This document shows, one piece after another, positions 5,395 through 12,247 of a stretch of 16,078 nt of DNA. Below the pieces are notes generated by a model. It made no database searches. It was not told the DNA's origin and worked only from the letters and a program-made list of their open reading frames with translations. How positions within the stretch are numbered: position 1 is the stretch's first letter; every line of letters starts with the position of its first letter. The translations under genes and the position numbers were made by a program. The stretch is from JBLHGU01 sp047615875 (GTDB lineage: Bacteria; Pseudomonadota; Gammaproteobacteria; Arenicellales; CAJQKF01): contig JBLHGU010000114.1 of assembly GCA_047615875.1 (NCBI GenBank), positions 1 to 16,078 on the forward strand. Direction: 5' to 3'.

Positions 5395-6063
5395 ATGAAA
5401 CACTCTGATGAAGATATAGTTGATTCATGGTTAGAAAATGCACAGCCCTGGGTCACGGCAGTTAGGCAAACCGAAATAGAAAGCAGAGTGTTAGTTACAA
5501 ACAAGGCTATAACCGAAGTTATTCTTAAAAAGTCACCTAAGACAGTGCTTGATATAGGTTGTGGTGAAGGGTGGCTGGCTAGAGAGTTGAACAAAACAGG
5601 CATCAACGTGCTGGGTATAGATGTTATATCTGAATTAGTTACAGCTGCCACTGAAAAAGGTGGCGGTATATTCAAAGTGATATCGTACGAAGATCTGGCT
5701 GAAGGCGCTATAAATGAAAAATTTGATTTAATTGTAAGCAATTTTTCTATGCTAGGAAAAGAATCAGTCAATGTAGTTTTTAAGTGCATATCGCGCATGT
5801 TAAATAACGGTGGTTATTTTATTGTCCAAACAATTCATCCCATTACAGCTTGTGGTGATTTAAAATATGCGGACGGCTGGAGAGAAGGTTCATGGGCGGG
5901 TTTTAACAGCAGCTTCTCTAATCCCTCACCTTGGTACTTTAGAACTCTAGCAACCTGGAAAAACTTATTTCTACACAACGGTTTTGCCCTTAACGAAGTT
6001 CTAGAACCTATAAATGTAACTACAAATAAAGCAGCTTCAGTTATATTTATTGGAGAGTTGTAG
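5395..6063 (+). CDS. class I SAM-dependent methyltransferase
   Basis: This 222-residue cytosolic protein has the Rossmann-like methyltransferase core. Motif I is VLDIGCGEGW (51-60), followed by the acidic residue after strand 2 in VLGID (Asp76) that binds the SAM ribose. FDLIVSNFSML then carries the post-motif strand, and a later strand is NNGGYFIVQTIHP. The roughly 50-residue N-terminal helical cap and the final segment, which probably bind the acceptor, give no clue to the substrate. It resembles small-molecule methyltransferases of the Methyltransf_11/23 type rather than DNA or rRNA enzymes. Base composition is AT-rich, unlike the acyltransferase cassette. There is no clear ribosome-binding site before the ATG. 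It appears complete. Confidence 0.85.
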   Translation: MKHSDEDIVDSWLENAQPWVTAVRQTEIESRVLVTNKAITEVILKKSPKTVLDIGCGEGWLARELNKTGINVLGIDVISELVTAATEKGGGIFKVISYEDLAEGAINEKFDLIVSNFSMLGKESVNVVFKCISRMLNNGGYFIVQTIHPITACGDLKYADGWREGSWAGFNSSFSNPSPWYFRTLATWKNLFLHNGFALNEVLEPINVTTNKAASVIFIGEL

Positions 6064-6173
6064 CTAATTAGGCACTCCAGTAGACGGCAATTCGGAGCAT
6101 CGCTCTACAGACATCGGGCTTTCTTTTAATAGTGACATATGCTGTGGCATTCGTTAACTCCTACGTATAATTT

Positions 6174-7088
6174 ATGATCGGTAAATCAGATAACAATCAA
6201 CTATTTGGCATTGTGCTCGTGCTTCTCGGTGCCCTGGCTATTGGCATTATGCCGAGTGCCGCCAAAATTGCTTATCAGGAAGGTGCGAACCCTTTGGGAG
6301 CCATTCTTTTACGGAGCCTGATTGGAGTTCTTGGCATTGGTGTGTACATTTTATTGCGCAAGGACAGTTTTAATATTGGCTGGCCAGCCTTTCGATTCTC
6401 ATCTTTTACCGGTGTCATGCAGTCGCTTAACTCAATAGGCATTATGGGTTCAGTAGCCTTTATTGATGTTAGCCTGGCTGTTCTGGTAATTTTCTGCTTT
6501 CCCTTTTGGGTGATTATTTATAATCATTTTTGGGGTCAAACCCGCATGACGTCAATTGTTGCACTTTGTTTTGTTGCCGCGATTGCCGGTCTCGGCTTAG
6601 CACTTGGCGTCAAGATTGATAGTATCGATGGTACCGGGTTGTGGCTTGCGGTTATGGGCATGTTCTCAATGGCGGCGATGGTTATAACAGTGTCCCGGGC
6701 CTCAGAAAACATTGGCCCGATACCCGCTAATTTTTTTATGACCGGCTGGACATCCATTTATTTCCTGGTAATAGTTTGGCTTGCACCAGAGCTCGGTTGG
6801 ATGGATGCCGCCAGTTACCCTGAATCAACCAAAGGTTGGCTGGCAATTTTAGCCACAGGTATATCTTTTACACTGGGTTATGTTTTGTTTTTTCTTGGGG
6901 CGGTAATCATCGGTTCAACTCGGGCTTCCATGTTGAGTATTTCTGAACCGATTTTGATTATTCTGGTGGCAATATTTCTGGTTGATGAATGGTTAAGCCC
7001 TGTTCAATGGCTAGGGTTGATGCTGGTCATCGCCAGCCTGTTGGTCATTGAATTACCGAGTATTAGAGTCAGGCCCAAGGTCTCCTGA
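6174..7088 (+). CDS. EamA/DMT-family drug-metabolite transporter
   Basis: This 304-residue inner-membrane protein has about ten hydrophobic segments in two repeated EamA domains (roughly residues 10-142 and 155-296). They include the PSAAKIAYQEGANP and LLRSLIG region at the start of repeat 1 and ASMLSISEPILIILVAIFLV near the end of repeat 2. Both are typical of the family that exports or exchanges amino acids, amines, purines and other metabolites. The repeat-2 motif SxxEPxxxxxxA is clear. The substrate is unknown. TATAAT lies at 6166-6171, only two bases before the ATG, but without a matching -35. No ribosome-binding site is evident. It is longer than a usual cassette gene, has no clear attC beside it, and seems intact. 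Confidence 0.9.
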   Translation: MIGKSDNNQLFGIVLVLLGALAIGIMPSAAKIAYQEGANPLGAILLRSLIGVLGIGVYILLRKDSFNIGWPAFRFSSFTGVMQSLNSIGIMGSVAFIDVSLAVLVIFCFPFWVIIYNHFWGQTRMTSIVALCFVAAIAGLGLALGVKIDSIDGTGLWLAVMGMFSMAAMVITVSRASENIGPIPANFFMTGWTSIYFLVIVWLAPELGWMDAASYPESTKGWLAILATGISFTLGYVLFFLGAVIIGSTRASMLSISEPILIILVAIFLVDEWLSPVQWLGLMLVIASLLVIELPSIRVRPKVS

Positions 7089-7295
7089 CAGGTCTTTCTT
7101 GGGAAAAACTAAAAAAGGTGGTTAGCGAGCTAACTTACGGGAAACAAAAGACTAAACTTATCGATATTCTGGAATTTTGCAGCTATGATGGATAACCACA
7201 TAATCCTGACAGTTGCCTGACAGCCTGGGACACAGCAAAGCTGCATCCCTCATTCTGGGCACAATCTGGGTATCTAAATCATCAAATCGGAGGCA
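7089..7295. other. intergenic stretch with short perfect hairpin
   Basis: No gene is seen in these 207 bases. GTTAGC-GA-GCTAAC (7121-7134) is a perfect 6-bp palindrome. It looks like two attC-type GTTAG boxes set back to back, but no other attC parts surround it. A GGAGG at 7289-7293 precedes the next ORF. Confidence 0.3.
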
Positions 7296-7550
7296 TTGCG
7301 GATTTTGTTGGGTTTTTTATTTTTAGTGGTAGGGATTGCGCTCTTTGCTGGATCAATAGTGATAAAACTTCAAATGGAAAAGGAAGTTAAAGGTGGTAGG
7401 GGAAAATTGTCTAACAACCTTTTCCCTTATTGGAATTCGAGTGAATTTTCTGACAAAGGAAACTCACTCAGAAAAAAATACAATATAATTTACTTTGTAC
7501 TTATTGTTTACTCCATTGCCTTGTATCTATTTATGAAAGTAAGCGATTAG
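7296..7550 (+). CDS. small two-helix membrane protein of unknown function
   Basis: This ORF of up to 84 residues has one hydrophobic helix at each end: ILLGFLFLVVGIALFAGSIV (residues 3-22) and IIYFVLIVYSIALYLFM (about 63-79). Between them is a charged loop with KEVKGGRGKLSNNLFPYWNS. The start is uncertain. TTG 7296 is only two bases from the strong GGAGG at 7289-7293, while TTG 7305 has an 11-base spacing, and no ATG is available before the first helix. I recognise no family. It is probably a real gene, since hydrophobicity, ribosome-binding site and length agree, and it is followed by an attC-like left box. Its role is unknown. Confidence 0.6.
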   Translation: MRILLGFLFLVVGIALFAGSIVIKLQMEKEVKGGRGKLSNNLFPYWNSSEFSDKGNSLRKKYNIIYFVLIVYSIALYLFMKVSD

Positions 7551-7559
7551 CACGAAATT

Positions 7560-7656
7560 GCGTAACAAACCCATGCACCAGTGTGCGTGATCCGGGCGAG
7601 GTGGAAATCTACTACATTCGGGTCTGCCGGGTGATACTGGACCTTAAAGCTTTAGG
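7560..7656 (+). other. probable degenerate attC after small membrane protein gene
   Basis: GCGTAACAAACCCATGCACCAG (7560-7581) closely resembles a common attC left end (R box, spacer, L box). The right end should be a GTTAGG box, but the best match is CTTTAGGAG (7649-7657) with poor L-box pairing. A local stem CATGCAC/GTGCGTG is visible at 7573-7590. The site is decayed or diverged. Confidence 0.4.
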
Positions 7657-7664
7657 AGAAATTC

Positions 7665-8399
7665 GTGTCAGAACGTAAACGAATAGCGCTTCTAATTGAT
7701 TGCGACAATGTCAGTCATAATTCAATAGAAGGTGTTATAGAGGAACTAGCTAAATATGGCATGGTAAATGTTCGACATGCGCACGGAGACTGGAATAATC
7801 CATCCTTATCTGGCTGGATAGACAGATTGCATCCGCATGCCATACGACCCATGCAGCAATTCGCCTATACAAAAGGTAAAAATGCTACGGATTCTGCAAT
7901 GATTATTGATGCAATGGATCTGTTGTATAGTAAAAATATTGATGCTTTTGCATTAATGACGAGTGATAGCGACTTCACCCCCTTAGTTTTAAGAATACTC
8001 GAAAGTGGGTTGCCGGTTTATGGCTTTGGTGAAAAGAAAACACCTAAACCATTTGTCGACGCCTGCTCACCCTTTATTTACACAGAAAATCTCGTGGTTG
8101 AGCAGGAGGAAAAAGCAGATAGCTCTCAACAACCGGCAAAGAAAAAGAAAGCTAAGGCCGATTTAAGAAAAGATACTTCGCTAGTTAAGTTGCTGAGAAC
8201 TGCTGTTGAGCAAACTTCAGAAGATGATGGCTGGGCACATATGAGTAGAGTAGGGCACTACATATCGAATAATAGTTCTTTCTCATCCATAAATTACGGC
8301 TATAAGAAGCTTGGCGACCTTATAAGAGCTAGTGAACTATTTGATGTAGAAATGCGAAATGATGGCTCAGCTATGTATATCAAAGATGTGCGTAAATAA
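7665..8399 (+). CDS. NYN-domain (PIN-like) ribonuclease with C-terminal OST-HTH/LOTUS domain
   Basis: This 244-residue protein has two clear domains. The N-terminal NYN domain (about 5-140) has the acidic metal-site residues of PIN-like nucleases: IDCDN (11-15, with Asp12 and Asp14), KGKNATDSAMIIDAMD (Asp76) and MTSDSDF (98-104). A lysine-rich linker (about 145-170, QQPAKKKKAKADLRK) follows. The C-terminal region (about 171-242) has the OST-HTH/LOTUS layout, ending KKLGDLIRASELFDVEMRNDGSAMYIK. Proteins of this architecture are thought to cut or process RNA, and LOTUS domains bind RNA or G-quadruplex structures. It starts at GTG with AGGAGAA at 7653-7659. It stands alone in the array. A defence or RNA-quality role is a reasonable guess but not shown by the sequence. 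Confidence 0.88.
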   Translation: MSERKRIALLIDCDNVSHNSIEGVIEELAKYGMVNVRHAHGDWNNPSLSGWIDRLHPHAIRPMQQFAYTKGKNATDSAMIIDAMDLLYSKNIDAFALMTSDSDFTPLVLRILESGLPVYGFGEKKTPKPFVDACSPFIYTENLVVEQEEKADSSQQPAKKKKAKADLRKDTSLVKLLRTAVEQTSEDDGWAHMSRVGHYISNNSSFSSINYGYKKLGDLIRASELFDVEMRNDGSAMYIKDVRK

Positions 8400-8527
8400 A
8401 TTTATCGCAATTGCGCCAATAAAGACGTTTGCGTGCCCGCGCCTGATACGCTGGTGTTATCCTCCCCGCCCTTCCGGTAGCAGGTAAATACTGGTAATAC
8501 CTGAAATTACAAATTAAGAGATCCACA

Positions 8528-8710
8528 ATGACCAAGATTGATGAAAGAGTCGCAGAGTTACTCGCTAAACATCCTAGTCTTACGAAGCCTGAGGCAATAA
8601 AGATCGTAACCGAGAAAAATGCACGAAAGAAGAAAAAGAGATCGGAAAAAACAGAGAAGAGTGACGCCAAAAAACTTCAGCACGAAGCAAACCTCCTCGA
8701 ACGTGAGTGA
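8528..8710 (+). CDS. small lysine-rich protein, unknown function
   Basis: This 60-residue ORF, preceded by AAGAGATCCACA, encodes an N-terminal amphipathic part (MTKIDERVAELLAKHPSLTK) and then a strongly basic helix-prone segment with KNARKKKKRSEKTEKSDAKK at 30-49. It contains no cysteine or hydrophobic segment. The basic tail could bind nucleic acid or be a low-complexity linker. I recognise no family. Its stop overlaps a GTG that opens another 32-codon frame (8703-8801). The ORF being read from a plausible start in the same direction as its neighbours supports a real gene, but only moderately. Confidence 0.5.
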   Translation: MTKIDERVAELLAKHPSLTKPEAIKIVTEKNARKKKKRSEKTEKSDAKKLQHEANLLERE

Positions 8711-8801
8711 AAATATTGACTGGCTCTACGATCTCGCCTCAGTGAGTCTGATTCAGTGTGTAAATGATGTTCCAAATTTAGCCCGGTTTTATTCGCGATA
8801 A
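8703..8801 (+). CDS. possible 32-residue ORF overlapping the lysine-rich gene
   Basis: A GTG at 8703 opens SENIDWLYDLASVSLIQCV and ends at TAA 8799-8801, three bases before the lipoprotein start. It overlaps the upstream stop as GTGAGTGA, an arrangement that could couple translation. The same frame is open upstream to 8619, so it may instead be the end of a frameshifted longer gene that includes the lysine-rich segment. I recognise no family. Confidence 0.2.
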   Translation: MSENIDWLYDLASVSLIQCVNDVPNLARFYSR

Positions 8802-8804
8802 AGG

Positions 8805-9263
8805 ATGAGAATCATTGCCTTATTTTTGCTTGTTCAATTGCTTCTGGGTTGTAGTACAGGAGTAATAGTTCATGATGGAAATCGAGTAGCTGAACTTATC
8901 GTCGATTTTCTTTCAGGATTTAAAACTAGCAGTGGAATCGAGTTATCTTATGAATGGACTGATGATAAGTTTAAAGAGGATGTAACCCTAAGCACGTTCT
9001 CCCAAACAGTTGCTTCGATACGAAATAACAATCAAGGAGCGGATATCCAATTAGCTGGATATGAAGTTTTCGGATCGGTGGAGGTCATTGCTATTTATGC
9101 AAATTCGACCAGGGGCGTGGGGAATATATTCTTTAAGTTTGTGCTGGTGGGTGACAAAACCAGGGATTACTATTTACTAAACTTTGAAACTAGCGACTAT
9201 CCGTTCAGCAAAGAGGGAATTTATAGAGAGTATGGACAAATGATCTCTATTCATGGCGTATAA
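8805..9263 (+). CDS. putative outer-membrane lipoprotein, unknown function
   Basis: The 152-residue precursor begins MRIIALFLLVQLLLGCS, a short signal peptide with lipobox LLGC and the lipidated cysteine at position 16. The residue after it is serine, which favours sorting to the outer membrane in gammaproteobacteria. The mature part has alternating hydrophobic strands (VEVIAIYANS, NIFFKFVLVGDKT, YYLLNFETSDYPFS) and looks like a small beta-rich domain. I recognise no family. The start codon has AAGG immediately upstream, a spacing too short to be ideal. The stop lies within the left box of a decayed attC, which suggests it once formed a cassette with the small ORFs before it. Confidence 0.7.
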   Translation: MRIIALFLLVQLLLGCSTGVIVHDGNRVAELIVDFLSGFKTSSGIELSYEWTDDKFKEDVTLSTFSQTVASIRNNNQGADIQLAGYEVFGSVEVIAIYANSTRGVGNIFFKFVLVGDKTRDYYLLNFETSDYPFSKEGIYREYGQMISIHGV

Positions 9264-9322
9264 CTAACACACGCCGTCGGACAAAATGTCTGCGATATGT
9301 TCATATTTAGCGCTGATGCGAA
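9258..9322 (+). other. decayed attC after lipoprotein gene
   Basis: GTATAAC (9258-9264) overlaps the lipoprotein stop, as the intact attC at 2811 overlaps its gene. CGCTGATGCGAA (9311-9322) repeats 12 bases of that attC (2863-2874). The expected right GTT box is mutated (TTCTTGCGG). This is the last attC-like trace I can support in the window. Confidence 0.45.
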
Positions 9323-9389
9323 TTCTTGCGGCAATATATTGTAAGTTCAGTCGTATCTGTATAGGTATACTTCCACTGTAGGATGTTTT

Positions 9390-9926
9390 ATGGCCTTAAA
9401 ATCAAAAGTATGTAAATTTAAAATTGCACTCTCGGATATGGATCGTAACTACTATGATGCACTATCTTTAACGATTGCTCAGCACCCTTCAGAAACAACC
9501 GAACGCATGATGGCTCGAGTTGTCGCATTTTGTCTAAATGCAGAAGAAAACCTGGTGTTTTCTAAAGGACTAAGTGATACAGAAGAGCCAGATATATGGG
9601 CACGAACATTGGATGACCAAATTTCACTATGGATCGATATCGGTGAACCATCTGCTGAGCGGATCAAGAAAGCAACCAGTCTCTCGACGATAGTAAAGGT
9701 TTACAGTTTCAATACTAAGTCGGATGTTTGGTGGGAACTAGGGCAGAAGAAATTCAAAGTGCTTAATGCCTCGTTTTTTCGTTTTAAATGGAAAGATATT
9801 CAACAGCTGGCTGAACTACAACAACGTACAATGAATATTTCTGTAACCATTGAAGATAATTCGGCCTATATTGCAACTGAATCAGGGGAATGTGAGGTCT
9901 CCTGGGAACCATTGCATGTTAAGTGA
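9390..9926 (+). CDS. yaeQ: YaeQ family protein
   Basis: This 178-residue protein closely follows the YaeQ family. It starts MALKSKVCKFKIALSDMDRN and continues with LTIAQHPSETTERMMARVVA, FCLNAEENLVFSKGLSDTEEPDIW, SLWIDIGEPSAERIKKA, the DVWW block and the NISVTIEDN region. The family has a variant of the PD-(D/E)XK nuclease fold with a proposed catalytic acidic cluster. Its cellular role is not settled. The Glu-Glu-Pro-Asp segment and the WIDIGEP strand, which carry the core acidic residues, are present. The length matches the usual 175-185. No strong ribosome-binding site is seen (GGATGTTTT before ATG). YaeQ is usually a single chromosomal gene, so its place here suggests either a cassette copy or the edge of the array. 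Confidence 0.93.
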   Translation: MALKSKVCKFKIALSDMDRNYYDALSLTIAQHPSETTERMMARVVAFCLNAEENLVFSKGLSDTEEPDIWARTLDDQISLWIDIGEPSAERIKKATSLSTIVKVYSFNTKSDVWWELGQKKFKVLNASFFRFKWKDIQQLAELQQRTMNISVTIEDNSAYIATESGECEVSWEPLHVK

Positions 9927-10064
9927 CTATAAGTACCCTGGGCATGAGACTCTGTTTCGGCTTGACCTATAAGACTTGATTTGTAGGACGTTACGTCTTA
10001 CCTGTTTTCTAACTGTGAACATCGATTACAACTTTCGGTGACTCAAAAATTTAAGGACTTTTCA

Positions 10065-10526
10065 ATGACCAACAACGATGTACTACGCAAATTGCGTTTT
10101 ATATTTAATATTGCCGATGCCGATATGCTGGATATGTTTTCATTAGGTGGTGAAGATGCAGGTACTGATCAGTTAGAGGACTGGATTAAAACGGAAGATG
10201 ACGTTGACTACGTGCATTGCCCAAATACAAAACTAGAAATATTTCTCAATGGTTTTATTGTGTTTCGACGAGGGAAGAAAGACGGTCCCAAGGCAATACT
10301 AGAGAGAAAAATTAGTAATAATATAATTTTGAGAAAGCTAAAAATCGCGCTCGATTTTAAAAATGAAGATATTCTTAATGTCCTTACATTAGCGGATCAC
10401 CCATCTAATGAGCGTGAGCTTATTGCCATGTTGCGAAAAAAAGGCAATAAGCATTATCGGGCCTGTAATGAAGAGTTTTTATTTAATTTTCTAGAAGGTC
10501 TTCAGCTTAAATACCACAAAGCATGA
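10065..10526 (+). CDS. DUF1456 (YehS-like) protein
   Basis: The 153-residue product consists of two tandem DUF1456 repeats. Repeat 1 is NNDVLRKLRFIFNIADADML and onward with DWIKTEDDVDYVHCPN and FLNGFIVFRRGKKDGP. Repeat 2 is NNIILRKLKIALDFKNEDIL with MLRKKGNKHYRACNEEFLFNFLEGL. This matches E. coli YehS in order and length; the biochemical role is unknown. I chose ATG 10065 because AAGGA lies at 10053-10057 with good spacing and family members begin at this point. A GTG at 10038 would add nine residues. The intergenic DNA on either side shows no attC. Confidence 0.92.
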   Translation: MTNNDVLRKLRFIFNIADADMLDMFSLGGEDAGTDQLEDWIKTEDDVDYVHCPNTKLEIFLNGFIVFRRGKKDGPKAILERKISNNIILRKLKIALDFKNEDILNVLTLADHPSNERELIAMLRKKGNKHYRACNEEFLFNFLEGLQLKYHKA

Positions 10527-10681
10527 GAAATTATTGTTTACGTTCTTAAACAGACACTTAGTTATTGAATTTAGACAGTGGTTCTCGCTTATTTGCTGGT
10601 AGTGGAGTTTAAACCGCGGAGCGAAGATCACAGTATTGTATATAATAGAATCTCCAGTTTTAACTACCATTTGAACCATTA

Positions 10682-11351
10682 ATGTCGAAGTACCATCTAT
10701 CGGGCAAACTTGCTGTCATCCTGCACGCAGATGTAGTCGGTTCAACCCAGTTGGTACAACAAGATGAGCAGCTAGCTCACGAACGTATCCAGGATGCCTT
10801 TCGGCGTTTTAGTGAAACAATTGGAAAGTACCACGGGCGAGTTCAAGAACTACGTGGTGATGCGCTATTGGCGGAGTTTGCGCGTGCCTCCGATGCGATA
10901 ACCGCTGCACTGGCATTTCAGGCCAGTCACCAGGATCATCTCGCAGGCTTCGATGATGATATTCAACCAATTATTTAAGGTGGCTCTGCGAGAGGCAGAA
11001 CAAGCTTTGGGACTCAATTCAAACGACATTGACGCGCCAAAGGTTAAGTCGCGCGTGCTGATTTATGCCGGTCAATATGAGGAAGGTCAAAAACTGGCCA
11101 ATCACGTTATTCGTCTGGATCCAGCAGTTATTTCTGAGCCGTTATATTTAGTTGGCCTCGCAAATATTGCGATGGGGAATTGCGAGAAATCTGTTAATAA
11201 CATAAAGAGAGCCATAGAAAATGACCCCGTGACAGCTGGGTTGAGGATGATCGCCTGTGTGATCGCTGGTCCGGTGTTGAGGGTGATTTCACGATATGCT
11301 TTACGGTATTTCGTGATCCAGGTAGTGGCCAAAACAACTACTACATGGTGA
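10682..11351 (+). pseudogene. adenylate cyclase-TPR signalling protein, internally deleted
   Basis: The first 98 codons are the start of a class III nucleotidyl cyclase domain: VILHADVVGST with metal-binding Asp17, and ELRGDALLAEF with the second Asp60. The frame stops at TAA 10976-10978, just after FDDDIQPII. In a different frame the DNA resumes with ALREAEQALGLNSNDIDAPK, then VLIYAGQYEEGQKLA and GLANIAMGNCEKSVNNIKRA, which are TPR repeats from the C-terminal part of the same kind of long protein. The remaining catalytic half and the middle of the protein (usually several hundred residues) are missing. A large deletion with a frameshift near 10970 therefore made it nonfunctional. The TPR match ends near 11222; the last 40 codons to 11351 look like out-of-frame reading of another gene. 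Confidence 0.8.
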
Positions 11352-11389
11352 CTGACACCGGTCCGCACCCATTCTCGGTTGTAAATTAA
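11225..11389 (+). pseudogene. C-terminal remnant of an unrecognised small protein
   Basis: The frame ending at TAA 11387-11389 reads DRWSGVEGDFTICFTVFRDP then GSGQNNYYMVTDTGPHPFSV. It has no start of its own and joins directly to the decayed TPR segment. The spacing of the aromatic residues, and the YY...PFS pattern, recall the end of the lipoprotein at 8805-9263, but the likeness is weak. This appears to be the tail of a further gene left by the same deletion series. Confidence 0.35.
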
Positions 11390-11444
11390 GCAGCTTGTGC
11401 GAATTCAACAACCGGTAATCGCTAACAATCCGTGGCAGAAGATT

Positions 11445-11469
11445 TTCCTGGGTAGATCCTTACCAGGAA
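11445..11469. other. short hairpin between cyclase remnant and GST gene
   Basis: TTCCTGGGTA (11445-11454) and TACCAGGAA (11461-11469) pair over nine positions with one bulged G and a six-base loop. It is followed by AT-rich DNA without a T-run. It might be a weak terminator or the stem of a lost attC (CGCTAAC at 11420-11426 resembles a left box). No right box was found. Confidence 0.3.
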
Positions 11470-11552
11470 TAAGTAAGTATATAGATCATGTTCAACCAGA
11501 CGTTTGAGTGTTCGCCCTATCCGCATTTGCTGCGAGCAATCGCATTCTTAAA

Positions 11553-12212
11553 ATGATACTTATCGGTCAATTTGACTCACCATTCGTTCGTAGAACTGCC
11601 GTTACGATGAATTATTATGGAATACCGTTTGAGCGTAAGATTTTATCGGTGTTTACGGATTTTGAGAAAATGCTTGATCAAAACCCTCTAGGAAAAGTGC
11701 CCATACTTGTGCTTGATAATGGTGAGTGCATTTTCGATAGCCGAATGATTATAGATTATGTTGAAAGGTTGGTCTCTGAAAAGGAAAGGTTGATTCCTGC
11801 TGAGCTCGATCATAGATGCAGCGTGCTGAGAGTCGAAGCGGTCGCGTTAGGTCTTGCTGAGAAGAGCTATGAACGCGGCCTCGAATATGCTCGCCGTCAA
11901 CCGGATAAAATTGACGAAAACTGGTCCGAAAGATTAAAAAGACAAATAACTTCAGCGCTAGCCTGGCTCGAATCACAACAACCTGATCCCTGGCTGTATG
12001 GCGACCGCATGACCCAGGCGGATATAACCTGCGCAGTGGCATACACTTACTTGCGAGAGAAACAACAAATAGCGTTTTCAAGTAGTGATTTCCCGACACT
12101 TGATGAGCACAGCAATTATTGTGAGTCACTTCAGGCATTTAAATTGTCAGCTTACTCTGCCTTAGAGGCGACAAACAGCGGATGGCAGCCAAAATCGTCT
12201 TTAGATGTTTGA
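11553..12212 (+). CDS. glutathione S-transferase family protein
   Basis: The 219-residue product has the two-domain GST layout. The N-terminal thioredoxin-like domain begins MILIGQFDSPFVRRTAVTMN with the active-site-type Ser9-Pro10-Phe11. The cis-proline segment is GKVPILVLDNGE and the glutathione-carboxylate contact is DSRMIIDYVE. An all-helical C-terminal domain follows, with PWLYGDRMTQADITCAVAYT, the N-capping-box motif of GSTs. ATG 11553 starts exactly where the first beta strand should; the frame is open back to 11508 but those 15 codons are not GST-like. The nitronate monooxygenase gene begins 35 nt downstream with no attC between, so the two may form an operon for detoxification of electrophiles or nitro compounds (inference). 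Confidence 0.9.
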   Translation: MILIGQFDSPFVRRTAVTMNYYGIPFERKILSVFTDFEKMLDQNPLGKVPILVLDNGECIFDSRMIIDYVERLVSEKERLIPAELDHRCSVLRVEAVALGLAEKSYERGLEYARRQPDKIDENWSERLKRQITSALAWLESQQPDPWLYGDRMTQADITCAVAYTYLREKQQIAFSSSDFPTLDEHSNYCESLQAFKLSAYSALEATNSGWQPKSSLDV

Positions 12213-12247
12213 GTCGGTGCTAAATTAAAAAGTAGGGTGAAAAGAAA

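Noticed and set aside
6064..6173. Possible attC before the DMT transporter (GTTAACT at 6153-6159)
   Set aside because: No acceptable left box or paired L boxes were found; a GTT followed by AAC alone is too common.
8400..8527. Possible attC after the NYN-LOTUS gene (GTTATCC at 8456-8462)
   Set aside because: The right-end look is fair, but I could not find a left R box or pairing arm between 8400 and 8440.
10631..10646. TATAAT at 10641 as a promoter for the cyclase gene
   Set aside because: There is no -35 at a usable distance and the TG is not in the extended -10 position.
11749..12138. 129-codon minus-strand ORF
   Set aside because: It lies wholly opposite the GST gene, whose domain motifs are clear; it has no recognisable features of its own.
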